64,000 nucleotides of DNA from an uncultured bacterium (GTDB lineage: Bacteria > Pseudomonadota > Alphaproteobacteria > Sphingomonadales > Sphingomonadaceae). Below are positions 34,301-42,706 of this stretch, in pieces. The stretch is taken from positions 286,010 through 350,009 of the forward strand of contig CALOGB020000126.1 of NCBI GenBank assembly GCA_942636505.2, read 5' to 3'. The number at the start of each line of letters is the position of its first letter. Positions within the stretch are counted from its first letter, which is position 1. A model generated the notes under the pieces. The model saw only the letters and a program-made list of their open reading frames with translations. It ran no database searches and was not told where the DNA came from. A program made the position numbers and the translations under genes.

Positions 34301-34957
34301 GTGAACGCCTCCCAAACTTCCCCGTCGCCCGCGACGATCGCCAAGCGCAAACGCAAGTGGCGAAGCTGGTGGCTCAAGCAATTGCACAGCTGGCACTGGA
34401 TCAGCGCGGCGCTGTCGCTGACCGCGATGCTGCTGTTCGCGATCACCGGCATCACGCTGAACCATGCGGCGACGATCGGTGCCAAACCGGTCGTCGTGGA
34501 GAAAAACGGGACGTTACCGCGCTCGCTGCTCCACATGCTGAGCGCACCGCATACCGCCGACGCGCCGCTTCCCGATCCCGTCGCCAAGGCGGTCGCGAAC
34601 GCGGTCGGGCTCGATCCCGCCGGCAAGCCCGTCGAATGGTCCGAGAGCGACGCCTATGTCGCGCTGCCGCGACCCGGCGGCGACGGCTGGGTCAGCATCG
34701 CGCGCGCAACCGGCGCGATCACCGCGGAAACCACCGATCGCGGCTGGATCTCGTACCTGAACGACTTGCACAAGGGGCGCAACGCGGGCGCGGCGTGGTT
34801 CTGGTTCATCGACGTTTTCGCCGGCGCGTGCATCCTGTTCACGCTCACCGGGCTGCTGTTGCTGCAACTCCACGCGCGGCACCGGCCCTCGACCTGGCCG
34901 ATCGTCGCAGCCGGGCTCGCGCTTCCCGTCTTGCTCGCCATCCTGTTCATCCATTGA
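34301..34957 (+). CDS. PepSY-associated transmembrane protein
   Basis: A 218-residue membrane protein with a basic N-terminus, a helix near residues 35-55 (containing LHSWHWISAALSLTAMLLF and the GITLNHAA motif), a periplasmic PepSY-like region, and two C-terminal helices. LKQLHSWHW and LHKGRNAG carry histidines that may ligate haem, as in related iron/flavin reductases. GTG at 34301 follows AGGCGG by six bases and is preferred over an upstream TTG. It begins a four-gene operon ending in apbE and probably moves electrons across the membrane for iron reduction, which is inference. Confidence 0.82.
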   Translation: MNASQTSPSPATIAKRKRKWRSWWLKQLHSWHWISAALSLTAMLLFAITGITLNHAATIGAKPVVVEKNGTLPRSLLHMLSAPHTADAPLPDPVAKAVANAVGLDPAGKPVEWSESDAYVALPRPGGDGWVSIARATGAITAETTDRGWISYLNDLHKGRNAGAAWFWFIDVFAGACILFTLTGLLLLQLHARHRPSTWPIVAAGLALPVLLAILFIH

Positions 34958-34968
34958 GGGGTTTCGCC

Positions 34969-35463
34969 ATGCGTCCTACCGCGTTCCTGTTGCTCGGCGG
35001 GGCGATCACCGCGCCTGCCCTGTCGTCGCCTGCGATCGCAGCGCCGCCCGGTGCCGTGACGATCACGATCCCGCGGCTCGACGTCGCGGAATATCATCGC
35101 CCCTATGTCGCGGTGTGGCTGGAGCCGGTCGGTGGGGGCGCGCCGCGGACGCTGGCGGTCTGGTACGACCTGAAGAAGCGCGGCAACGATCCCGGTACCA
35201 AATGGCTCGCGGACCTGCGCGCATGGTGGCGCAAGGGCGGCCGCAGCATGACGATGCCCGCCGACGGCGTCAGCGGGGCGACGCGGACGCCGGGCCAGTA
35301 CACGATACCCCTGCCCACCGACGTCAAGCCCGGCCAGTATGTCCTCAACGTCGAGGCTGCGCGCGAGACCGGCGGTCGCGAACTCGTCTCCGTACCGCTT
35401 ACCGCCGGAGCCCGCACCACGGGCAAGACCGAGCTCGGCGCCGTTGCCATTTCCGCCCGCTAA
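34969..35463 (+). CDS. DUF2271 periplasmic protein
   Basis: A 164-residue protein with an N-terminal signal peptide (MRPTAFLLLGGAITAPALSS... with PAIAAPP as likely cleavage region). The body matches the DUF2271 pattern: YHRPYVAVWLEP, TLAVWYDLKKRG, KWLADLRAWWRKGG, VSGATRTPGQY. The family is usually found beside PepSY, DUF4198 and ApbE proteins, as here. Molecular role is not established. Confidence 0.85.
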   Translation: MRPTAFLLLGGAITAPALSSPAIAAPPGAVTITIPRLDVAEYHRPYVAVWLEPVGGGAPRTLAVWYDLKKRGNDPGTKWLADLRAWWRKGGRSMTMPADGVSGATRTPGQYTIPLPTDVKPGQYVLNVEAARETGGRELVSVPLTAGARTTGKTELGAVAISAR

Positions 35464-35473
35464 GGATCACAGC

Positions 35474-36313
35474 ATGAAGCCTTTTGTTGCACGCCTGATG
35501 GCCGCCGCCGCGCTGTTGTCGATCCCCGCCGCGCTGTCGGCGCACCGCATGTGGCTGTTGCCGTCGGCCACCGTGTTCTCAGGGACCGATGGCTGGGTGA
35601 CGGTCGACGCCGCCGTCTCGAACGACCTATTCTTCTTCGATCACCAGCCGCTTCGCTTGGACGGCATGAAGGTGTGGCAGCCCGACGGTAGCGAAGGCGC
35701 ACTGCAGAACGGCGCAACCGGGCGCTATCGCTCGGTATTCGACGTGAAGCTCGACAAGCCCGGCACGTGGAAGATCGGCACGCAGATGTCCGCCGTGATG
35801 GGCAGCTTCAAGGTCGATGGCGTCGAGAAGCGTCTCGGCGGTCGTCGCGGTCCGCCGCAGCCGAACGCACCCGCCCCGCTGACCGTCGCCGACATCCCCG
35901 CCAACGCGACCGACGTGAAGGTCACCGAGGTATCGGGCCGCAACGAGATCTTCGTGACCGCCGGCGCGCCGACCATCACCGTCTTCAAGCCGACCGGCAA
36001 GGGCCTCGAGTTCGCGCCGATTACGCATCCCGACGAACTGGTCGCGGGCGAAACCGCCAAGTTCCGCTTCCTGGTCGACGGCAAACCCGCGGCGGGGTTG
36101 AAGGTCACGGTGATCCCCGGCGGCAAGCGTTATCGCAACGACGAAGGCGCACGCGAGCTGACCACTGGCGCTGACGGCGTGCTCAGCGTTTCTTGGCCGA
36201 CCGCCGGGATGTACTGGCTCAACGCGACGCTGACCGACGCCAAGGCAACAAGCCCTCGCGCGACCGAGCGGCGAATGAGCTACGTCACGACGCTCGAAGT
36301 GCTCACGCCCTGA
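35474..36313 (+). CDS. DUF4198 periplasmic protein
   Basis: A 279-residue exported protein with a signal peptide ending near ALSAHRMWLLPS. The HRMWLLPS start of the mature chain and two beta-rich domains are typical of DUF4198, which often accompanies nickel, cobalt or iron transport systems. It follows DUF2271 by 10 bp and precedes apbE by 38 bp in one operon. A carrier or metal-binding role is plausible but not shown. Confidence 0.85.
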   Translation: MKPFVARLMAAAALLSIPAALSAHRMWLLPSATVFSGTDGWVTVDAAVSNDLFFFDHQPLRLDGMKVWQPDGSEGALQNGATGRYRSVFDVKLDKPGTWKIGTQMSAVMGSFKVDGVEKRLGGRRGPPQPNAPAPLTVADIPANATDVKVTEVSGRNEIFVTAGAPTITVFKPTGKGLEFAPITHPDELVAGETAKFRFLVDGKPAAGLKVTVIPGGKRYRNDEGARELTTGADGVLSVSWPTAGMYWLNATLTDAKATSPRATERRMSYVTTLEVLTP

Positions 36314-36324
36314 TGCGTCCGGCG

Positions 36325-36352
36325 TGAGTTTGGCGGCATGAGTTTGGCGGCA
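36325..36352 (+). repeat. 14-bp tandem duplication at the apbE start
   Basis: TGAGTTTGGCGGCA is present twice head to tail. Each copy makes a tiny frame (start, four codons, TGA), and the second one overlaps the apbE ATG as ATGA. No ordinary ribosome binding site precedes apbE, so coupling through these mini-frames could set its translation level. Confidence 0.8.
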
Positions 36353-37323
36353 TGAGGATCGCGTTGCCGCCGACGATCGACGCCGCGGCGTTCGCGGCGC
36401 GCGATCCGTCGGCGGTGGTGCTCGATCTGCACGGCGAGACGATGGGGACGTCGTGGAGCGTGCGCTTCGCCGCGCCCGCCAGCACCGATCCGTCGTCGAT
36501 CCGCGCCGCGATCGTCGCGCGGCTGGCCGGGCTCGTCGCGGAGATGAGCCACTGGGCACCGGACTCGCTCCTGTCCCGCTTCAACCGGTCGCCTAGCGGC
36601 ACCTGGACGACGCTCCCACCCGACTTCGCACACGTCATGACGCGCGGCCTGGCGATCGCGGAGATAACCGGCGGCGCGTTCGATCCGACGATCGGCAGGC
36701 TCGTCGATGCCTGGGGTTACGGTCCCGTCCCCGTCGCTTGCACCCCAAGCACACGCGAAATCGAGACGGCGCGCACGACATCGGGTTGGTCCCGACTCTC
36801 GTTCTCCCCCACCGGCGCGCACCTCCGCCAACCCGGCGGCACCGCGCTCGACCTGTCGGGGATCGCCAAGGGTCACGCGGTCGACGCCGTCGCCGACCTG
36901 CTGCACGACGCCGGCATCGCGAACGCGCTGGTCGAGATCGGCGGCGAACTCGTAGGTCGCGGGATCAAGCCGGACGGCGACCCCTGGTGGGTCGACCTCG
37001 AAAGCCCACCAGGCCTGACACTCTCGCCGCTCAGGATCGCGCTGCACGGCCAAGCGGTGGCGACCTCTGGCGACTACCGCCGCGGCGCTCACACGCTTGA
37101 TCCACGCACCGGGCGCCCGATCGACACCACCGTCGTCTCCGCCAGCGTCATCCACGAGACCGCGCTGGACGCCGACGCCTGGGCGACCGCCCTCACCGTG
37201 CTCGGCCCGGACGGCTTCAACCTTGCGCGAAATCACGGCATCGCCGCCCGCCTCGTCACCGAAATCGGCGGCACCACGTGCGAATACCTAACCCCCGCAC
37301 TCGCAGCCATGCTCGCAGACTGA
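36352..37323 (+). CDS. apbE: FAD:protein FMN transferase
   Basis: A 323-residue ApbE-family enzyme that attaches FMN to threonine or serine of membrane flavoproteins, in the periplasm. Characteristic segments are MGTSWSVRFAAP, the DLSGIAKGHAVDAVADLL region with flavin-binding residues, IGGELVGRG, and the metal site HTLDPRTGRPIDTTVVSASV. No obvious signal peptide is seen at this start, which is unusual for ApbE. As last gene of the PepSY operon it may flavinylate a partner of the PepSY reductase. Confidence 0.92.
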   Translation: MRIALPPTIDAAAFAARDPSAVVLDLHGETMGTSWSVRFAAPASTDPSSIRAAIVARLAGLVAEMSHWAPDSLLSRFNRSPSGTWTTLPPDFAHVMTRGLAIAEITGGAFDPTIGRLVDAWGYGPVPVACTPSTREIETARTTSGWSRLSFSPTGAHLRQPGGTALDLSGIAKGHAVDAVADLLHDAGIANALVEIGGELVGRGIKPDGDPWWVDLESPPGLTLSPLRIALHGQAVATSGDYRRGAHTLDPRTGRPIDTTVVSASVIHETALDADAWATALTVLGPDGFNLARNHGIAARLVTEIGGTTCEYLTPALAAMLAD

Positions 37324-37348
37324 CAGCTTACAACCGAGCGTCTCCCAG

Positions 37349-37402
37349 TTTCCCCGCGAAGGCGGGGACCCAGACTGGACTCCCGCCTTCGCGGGAGAAC
37401 AA
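37349..37402. repeat. Palindromic element, family C
   Basis: A 54-bp double hairpin (CCCCGCGAAGGCGGGG, CCCAGACTGG, CCCGCCTTCGCGGG) in the gap between apbE and the Nudix gene, after the apbE stop. Confidence 0.9.
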
Positions 37403-37493
37403 AGCCTAACTACGTCGGATTGCACCGCCCCACCTCCGAGTAACTCCAACCCACGACGCTACCCGATCCCTCCCTCGCGCGTTACCAAAGCCA

Positions 37494-38255
37494 ATGACCG
37501 ACGCGCTCCCCCCCGCCATCCCCGCCGCGACGCTCGTCATCTTCCGCGACACACCAGCCGGCCCGCCCGAACTGCTGATGGTCGAGCGGGCCAAGGCGAT
37601 GGCGTTCGCGGGCGGCGCATTGGTATTCCCCGGCGGCCGCGTCGATCCCGGCGACCACGCGCTGGCGGCGGTGCTAGGCTCGCCCGACAACGAAACCGCC
37701 GCGCGCATCGCCGCGATCCGCGAAACGATCGAGGAAGCCGGGCTGCCGATCGGCCTGGCACCGATGCCCTCTATTCAAGCCTTCGAGCGGTTGCGCGCCG
37801 CCCTTCACTCCGGAACCGCGTTCGGTGAAGCATTGGCGGACACAGGCACATCCCTCGACCTCGAAACGCTGGAGTATTTCGCCCGCTGGCGGCCAGCACA
37901 CGCCCATGCGCGCATCTTCGACACGCGCTTCTATCTCGCCCGCCTGCCCGCCGACGCCCCCGCCCCGCGGGTCGATGCGACCGAGAACGTCCGCCTGTTC
38001 TGGGCCAACGCCGCGCACATTCTCGCCGAGACCGACGCCGGACGCGCGACGATCATCTTCCCGACCCGCCGCAATCTCGAACGCCTCGCGCAATTCGTCG
38101 ATTTTGACGCAGCGGTCGCTAACGCCCGCGTGCATCCGATCCGCACCGTCACGCCGTGGACCGAGATACGCGACGGCGTCGAGCATCTCTGCATCCCCGA
38201 CGACCTCGGTTATCCGATAACGTCCGAGCCGATGTCGGACGCGGTGCGCGGCTGA
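37494..38255 (+). CDS. Nudix hydrolase
   Basis: A 253-residue pyrophosphohydrolase of the larger NUDT19-like type. The Nudix box begins with LVFPGGRVDPGD and its helix is AAIRETIEEAGLPIG; a spacer lies between the two halves, as in eukaryotic-type CoA-diphosphatase relatives. Substrate may be acyl-CoA or a nucleotide sugar; not determinable. It is directly followed by the extensin-like frame, whose start lies 1 bp after its stop. Confidence 0.87.
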   Translation: MTDALPPAIPAATLVIFRDTPAGPPELLMVERAKAMAFAGGALVFPGGRVDPGDHALAAVLGSPDNETAARIAAIRETIEEAGLPIGLAPMPSIQAFERLRAALHSGTAFGEALADTGTSLDLETLEYFARWRPAHAHARIFDTRFYLARLPADAPAPRVDATENVRLFWANAAHILAETDAGRATIIFPTRRNLERLAQFVDFDAAVANARVHPIRTVTPWTEIRDGVEHLCIPDDLGYPITSEPMSDAVRG

Positions 38256-38256
38256 C

Positions 38257-38985
38257 ATGCGCGCGGTGCGAAGGACGATCGGGTGGCTGGTGGCGCTGGT
38301 CGTCACCGCGACGCTCGCGCTGATGCTGTGGGCGGGCCTGCGTGGAAGGCCACAGGATGTGCCTTGGACGCCGCTCGATCTCGGCCAGCCGATCGGCCTG
38401 TTCACGGGCCGCAAGCTCACCGCGCTGACCGAGGATTTCCCGCAATGCCGCGCGCTGCTCGACCGTGCCGGCGTCCGCTAGACCGTCCTGCCGCCGCGCA
38501 AGGGCGACGGGCAATGCAGCTATGCCGACGGCGTGCGCCTGACCGGCGGCGCTCGAAAGATCGCCTTCGCACCTGCCGGGTTAGGCGTCGCCTGTCCGGT
38601 CGCCGCGGCGCTGGCGATGTGGGAATGGGACATCGTCCAGCCTGCCGCCGAACGTCACTTCGGCGCACGCGTCGCGACGATCGATCATTTCGGCAGCTAT
38701 AGTTGCCGCCGCATCGCTGGCAGCCATTCGAGCAACTGGAGCGAACACTCGACCGCCGACGCGGTCGACATCGCCGGCTTCCGCCTGACCGACGGCACCC
38801 GCATCACCGTCGCGCGAGACTGGAAGGGCGACGATCCCAAAGCCGCATTCCTTCGCGAGGTCCGCGACGGCGCCTGCCAGCTGTTCGCGACGACGCTGTC
38901 CCCCGACTACAACGCCGCGCACGCCGACCACCTGCATCTCGACCAGGCTAACCGTGGCGCAACCGGCTGGCGCGCGTGCCGGTAA
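38257..38985 (+). pseudogene. Extensin-like C-terminal domain protein with in-frame amber codon
   Basis: A single reading frame of 243 codons is broken by one TAG at 38479-38481. Before it lie an N-terminal hydrophobic anchor (residues about 9-27) and CRALLDRAGVR; after it come TVLPPRKGDGQCSYADGVRL, VACPVAAALAMWEWDIVQPA, and YSCRRIAGSHSSNWSEHSTADAVDIAGFRL, the conserved extensin-like C-terminal domain. Relatives usually have an aromatic residue at the broken position, so a single base change from TAC or TAT is likely. Nothing else is damaged, which points to a recent mutation, a sequencing error, or readthrough. Confidence 0.82.
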
Positions 38986-39006
38986 GTAGACTTAAGCGCC
39001 CATTAC

Positions 39007-39109
39007 CGCCCCGGCGACGGCCGGGGTCCAATTGGGGAGAACTAGCAAACGAAGGGCAGTGCATCGTTACCGCGACCTGTCCAATTGGGCCCCGGCCTTC
39101 GCCGGGGTG
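39007..39109. repeat. Palindromic element, family D (CCCCGGCGACGGCCGGGG)
   Basis: Two inverted units, CCGCCCCGGCGACGGCCGGG with tail TCCAATTGGG, and the complementary CCAATTGGGCCCCGGCC with TTCGCCGGGG, separated by about 45 bp. It lies between the extensin-like pseudogene and the 184-aa hypothetical gene. A second copy is at 52938-53043. Confidence 0.85.
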
Positions 39110-39162
39110 GTTGGTGAGTATCCGTCGCACCCGCTTCGCAATGTCGTGGGCCGCCCCCAAAA

Positions 39163-39717
39163 CTAGCTCGCCAAGGTCGTCCCCGAATCCACCTTCTCGA
39201 CCCAATACGGAAAGAACGCCGGCTGCCGGTTCGACCAGCCCGACGCGGTCGCAGCCGCCTCGCTGATCGACTGGAGCAGCTTCCGCCGTAGTTCCGGATG
39301 CAGATGCGGCAACGCCGCCGCCGCGCAGAATGCCGACGGCAACCAAGGCCGGACCTCAGCCCCGATCAACCGCTCGTACAGGAACCGCAACGCCGAGAAA
39401 CTCGTCAGCCGCCCCTGCCCGAGGTCGAACGCGACCAGCGTCATCAACGGTGCCAGGAACGGCTCGATCGCGTCGAGCCCGCTATCGTCCGGCACCATCG
39501 CACGCAGATCGGGGAGGTTGTTGTACAGCCGCGCCTGCGCCCGGATGCTTGCCGCCTCGACGACATCGCGCGACCAGCGCTGCATCGCGTCCTCGCGATC
39601 CAGGCCTACATCGAGCGAACGCCGGATATACCGCTGCGTCGAACTCGGAAAAGCCGCGAATTCCTTCATCTCGGCGAGGGTCATCGACCCCTGTGCCGGT
39701 TTCATTCTGGAAGCCAT
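39163..39717 (-). CDS. Hypothetical protein, 184 aa
   Basis: A soluble, mostly alpha-helical protein that I do not recognise. It contains YIRRSLDVGLDREDAMQRWS, a run of hydrophobic helices around IEPFLAPLMTLVAFDLGQG, and a C-terminal FFPYWVEKVDSG. No signal peptide or metal motif. An internal ATG 11 codons downstream is an alternative start. It stands alone between the D-type repeat and the disordered stress protein gene. Confidence 0.6.
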   Translation of the reverse strand: MASRMKPAQGSMTLAEMKEFAAFPSSTQRYIRRSLDVGLDREDAMQRWSRDVVEAASIRAQARLYNNLPDLRAMVPDDSGLDAIEPFLAPLMTLVAFDLGQGRLTSFSALRFLYERLIGAEVRPWLPSAFCAAAALPHLHPELRRKLLQSISEAAATASGWSNRQPAFFPYWVEKVDSGTTLAS

Positions 39718-39899
39718 GTCGTCACCCCGCTCTCGTCAAGGAACCGGCAGACTATGCGCTCGGATGGTTAACAAAGACCCTATCGCGCGTCATCTTTCCG
39801 TAACACCAAGCGACCATGAAAGCTGTTGCGCTGCAACAAGGCTGCGACGAACCGAACGAAACTAAGCGATTCGATCGTCTTGCGAGGCGTTTGGGCAAC

Positions 39900-39930
39900 A
39901 AAAAAGCGCCGGTCGTTGCCGACCGACGCC
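39900..39930 (-). terminator. Factor-independent terminator of the 99-aa stress gene
   Basis: On the minus strand GCGTCGGTCGG and GACCGGCGC pair around CAAC, followed by TTTTTT. It lies 24 bp after the stop of the gene at 39954-40253. Confidence 0.85.
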
Positions 39931-39953
39931 CGTTCGTTGAGCAGATGCGAGGG

Positions 39954-40253
39954 TTACGCCTGCTTTTCGCGCAGCGCCCGCTCGGCGTCCTCGTCATAGC
40001 CCGACGACTTGGCTGGCTCGGTGCCCGACCCCGGCTGCGTCGCCGAAATCGGATCGCTGCCGTCCATCGACTCGTCGAGCCCGTTGTCGAGACGTGCGTC
40101 GGCGCTGTCTGGGTTCTTCTGCAGGCGCTTGCCGATCGACTTGTCCTGGCCCGCTTCCTGGCGCGGATCGCGACCCGAGCTCTTGCCTTCGGCATCCTTG
40201 TCGTCGGGCGCTACGGACAGGCTATCCAGCGCGCTCTTGTCTATGTCGGTCAT
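39954..40253 (-). CDS. Disordered hydrophilic stress protein, 99 aa
   Basis: A very hydrophilic 99-residue protein rich in Asp, Ser, Gly, Lys and Gln, beginning MTDIDKSALDSLSVAPDD and ending DEDAERALREKQA. It has no hydrophobic core and is probably intrinsically disordered. An exact EcfG-type promoter lies upstream, AAGGGACG serves as ribosome binding site, and a terminator lies downstream, so it is a monocistronic stress gene. A protective, hydrophilin-like role is inference; no family named. Confidence 0.78.
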   Translation of the reverse strand: MTDIDKSALDSLSVAPDDKDAEGKSSGRDPRQEAGQDKSIGKRLQKNPDSADARLDNGLDESMDGSDPISATQPGSGTEPAKSSGYDEDAERALREKQA

Positions 40254-40285
40254 TGCGACGTCCCTTTTTAATCTTAGCGATGACC

Positions 40286-40310
40286 AACGGTTGAACAGGC
40301 GGACCGTTCC
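40286..40310 (-). promoter_or_regulatory. EcfG-type general stress promoter
   Basis: On the minus strand GGAAC (40306-40310), 16 bp, CGTT (40286-40289), an exact consensus match, 32 bp upstream of the ATG at 40253. Confidence 0.78.
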
Positions 40311-40327
40311 TGCCCAAGACCACAACC

Positions 40328-40406
40328 GTCATCCTGACGAAAGTCAGGACCCAGGGTAACGGGGGTAGCGCTTATGGCTCTGGGTCCTGACTTTCGTCAG
40401 GATGAC
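40328..40406. repeat. Palindromic element, family A, overlapping the transglutaminase stop
   Basis: 79 bp with GTCATCCTGACGAAAGTCAG at one end and its complement at the other, each with an ACCCAG tail. On the minus strand its first ten bases supply the last two residues and the TGA stop of the transglutaminase gene. Confidence 0.92.
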
Positions 40407-41188
40407 GGAGTGTCGAGCGGCGTCACCTTCACCGTCTGCTCCCAGAGATACGCCTGCCCGAACACCGTCATGAACGCGATGTCGGTCGCATCACGTCCCA
40501 CGCAGACCCGCGCGATGTCGCTGCACGTCGCCATCTTGGTCGCATCGATCAGCCGCCAGTCGCCTGCGAGCCACAGCTCTGCGACCGCATGGAAATCGGG
40601 CGGATCGACTCCCGGCGCGTAAGCGGAAACGCACCGCGCGGGGATCCCGCCTGCGCGCGCGAGCGACACCAGCAGATGCGAATAATCGCGGCACACGCCG
40701 GACCGGGAAGCAAACGTATCGAGCGCGGTCGTCTCCCCGCTGCTCGACCCACAGCGATAGTCGAGCGACTGGTACACCCACTCGGTCAGCGCCGCCGCCA
40801 GCGGACCGCCTTCCAGCCCGCCGAACTCGCGCGCGACGAAGCCCTCGAAGCGATCGGACGGACAATAGCGGCTCGGCATCAGGTACGCCGTCAGTTCGCC
40901 GTCGAGCATCCGCGGCGGTGTCGCCGGATACAGCTCGAGCTGGACACGCTCGCGCTTGACCGCGACGATGGCCTTGTACTCGGCTGTGAACCGCCCATGC
41001 CCGCGCGACCAGCAACGTTGCCCGATCCCGTCCTCGCCGCGCACCGCCCGGATCGGACTGTCTGACCACAAGGTGAGGGATTCGGACTCGATCGTCTGGT
41101 CGGCCATCGCCGCAGCCTCGATCTGGAGGAGCACGTCGGCGTCCCCGGTGATCCCGTAATCCAGACGCACGTCGATCGAGAGCCGCAT
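40397..41188 (-). CDS. Transglutaminase-like cysteine protease fold protein
   Basis: About 263 residues, with an N-terminal beta domain and a transglutaminase core. The catalytic cysteine lies in SGVCRDYSHLLVSL, the histidine in PDFHAVAELWL and the aspartate in WRLIDAT, so the triad is complete. Bacterial members act as peptidases or peptide-modifying enzymes; the partner is unknown. The final residues DTPSS and the stop codon are encoded by the palindrome at 40328-40406. ATG at 41188 is preferred over one 12 bases upstream because the latter abuts its AGGA. Confidence 0.85.
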   Translation of the reverse strand: MRLSIDVRLDYGITGDADVLLQIEAAAMADQTIESESLTLWSDSPIRAVRGEDGIGQRCWSRGHGRFTAEYKAIVAVKRERVQLELYPATPPRMLDGELTAYLMPSRYCPSDRFEGFVAREFGGLEGGPLAAALTEWVYQSLDYRCGSSSGETTALDTFASRSGVCRDYSHLLVSLARAGGIPARCVSAYAPGVDPPDFHAVAELWLAGDWRLIDATKMATCSDIARVCVGRDATDIAFMTVFGQAYLWEQTVKVTPLDTPSS

Positions 41189-41215
41189 TGTGCGTCCCAT
41201 TCCTGTCCCGAGGCC

Positions 41216-41250
41216 AAAGAAAAAGGGCCCGGCGGTGTCCCGCCGAGCCC
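41216..41250 (-). terminator. Factor-independent terminator of the BAX inhibitor-1 gene
   Basis: On the minus strand GGGCTCGGCGG and CCGCCGGGCCC pair around GACA, followed by TTTTTCTTT. It lies just after the BAX inhibitor-1 family gene stop. Confidence 0.87.
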
Positions 41251-41276
41251 TGCGTTCGTCACACCCTTAGCGGGAG

Positions 41277-42026
41277 TTAGTTGCGGCTGCTACCAAACAG
41301 ACGCAGCACGAACATGAACATGTTGATGAAGTCGAGGTACAGGCTCAGCGCCGACATGATGACGACCTTGCCGACCATGTCCGTGCCCGCGACCTGCGCA
41401 TACAGGCTCTTGGTACGCTGCGTGTCGTAGGCGGTGAGGCCCGCGAACAGCAGCACGCCTACGCCGCTGATAACCAGCTGCATCACGCCCGACTGCAGGA
41501 ACATGTTGATCAGGCTCGCGACCAGCAAGCCGACGACACCGATGATCAGGAACGTCCCGAACGCCGACAAGTCGCGCTTGGTGGTGTAGCCGTACAGGCT
41601 AAGACCAGCGAAACCGGCTGCGGTGGCGAAGAACGCACCCGCGATCGACGTGCCGCTATAGACCAGGAAGATCGTCGACATCGACAGGCCCATCAGGACG
41701 GCAAAGCCCCAGAAGAGCATCTGCATTGTGCCGGTCGACATCTTGTTCTGGCCATAGCCCATGCCGAACACGATCGCGAGCGGCGAGAACATGATGACGT
41801 ACTTCAGAATGCCGCCGCTCATGAACACCTGTGCGGCAGGCGACTCCGCGCCACCCCACGCGAACAGCATCGCGACGATGCCAGTCAGCAGGACAGCCGA
41901 GCCCATGTAGTTATACACGGACAGCATGTACGACCGGAGACCAGCGTCATAGGCCTCGGTACGCTGGCCCGTGGCCGTCGTTCCGAACGGCGCGGCGCGG
42001 GGCCGGGGGTCAGACCAATTAGCCAT
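41277..42026 (-). CDS. BAX inhibitor-1/YccA family membrane protein
   Basis: A 249-residue inner-membrane protein with seven hydrophobic helices. The AYDTQRTKSLYAQ stretch and the C-terminal ALSLYLDFINMFMFVLRLF are the family hallmarks; the aspartates at these places form the pH-sensing pair in characterised bacterial homologues, which are Ca2+-leak channels or FtsH modulators. AAGGAG 12 bases upstream falls inside any longer frame, supporting the start MANWSD at 42026. A strong terminator follows. Confidence 0.93.
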   Translation of the reverse strand: MANWSDPRPRAAPFGTTATGQRTEAYDAGLRSYMLSVYNYMGSAVLLTGIVAMLFAWGGAESPAAQVFMSGGILKYVIMFSPLAIVFGMGYGQNKMSTGTMQMLFWGFAVLMGLSMSTIFLVYSGTSIAGAFFATAAGFAGLSLYGYTTKRDLSAFGTFLIIGVVGLLVASLINMFLQSGVMQLVISGVGVLLFAGLTAYDTQRTKSLYAQVAGTDMVGKVVIMSALSLYLDFINMFMFVLRLFGSSRN

Positions 42027-42148
42027 TGTAAAATCAGCTCCTTTGTCCGGCATGGTGCCGGTTACATTGAATATCGTCTTTTACAGGACGCTTTTCAAGC
42101 AGAGTGGTTGCATCGGTACGGTGGTTCGCGGTTAACCTGCCGCAATTC

Positions 42149-42706
42149 ATGATCCGCCTTTTCGTCGCCCTCCGCCCGCCACCCGCTATCCGTCAGAGCT
42201 TGCTCGACATAATGGAGGGCGTGCCCACCGCACGCTGGCAGGACGAGGAACAGCTGCACGTGACGTTGCGCTTCATCGGCGAGGTCGAACGACCGGTCGC
42301 GGAGGACGTCGCGGTCGCTTTGAGCCAGATCGTCGCGCCGGTCCCGAGCGTCGCGCTCACCGGAGTCGGCCGCTTTGAGAAGCGCGGACGGACCGATACG
42401 CTCTGGGCCGGCGTAACGCCGCACGAGGCGCTCGCTGCGCTCCACCGCAAGGTCGATCAGGCATGCGTTCGCGCCGGCCTGCCGCCCGAACATCGCGCCT
42501 ATCTCCCGCACATCACCGTCGCGCGGCTGGCACGGTCCGCGGGTGTCGGGTTCGCGATCGAGGACTGGCCTGCAACACATGCCGCACTGTCGAGCGCGCC
42601 CTTCCCGCTACCGCATCTCGTGCTGTACCAGAGCCATCTCGGCCGCGACGGCGCGACGTACGAACCGGTCGCGCGCTGGGCGCTCAATACCGGGGGTGGA
42701 ACCTGA
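42149..42706 (+). CDS. thpR: RNA 2',3'-cyclic phosphodiesterase
   Basis: A 185-residue 2H phosphoesterase that opens 2',3'-cyclic phosphates on RNA ends; it also ligates tRNA halves in vitro in E. coli. Both HxTx motifs are present, HVTLRFIG and HITVARLAR, and the start MIRLFVALRPP is typical. The reading frame continues upstream but without homology, so ATG at 42149 is used. Its stop region overlaps the candidate promoter of sodC. Confidence 0.92.
   Translation: MIRLFVALRPPPAIRQSLLDIMEGVPTARWQDEEQLHVTLRFIGEVERPVAEDVAVALSQIVAPVPSVALTGVGRFEKRGRTDTLWAGVTPHEALAALHRKVDQACVRAGLPPEHRAYLPHITVARLARSAGVGFAIEDWPATHAALSSAPFPLPHLVLYQSHLGRDGATYEPVARWALNTGGGT

Noticed and set aside
39007..39109. Palindromic elements as ordinary factor-independent terminators
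   Set aside because: They are double, symmetrical, lack T-runs, recur in several gene orientations and even lie inside putA.
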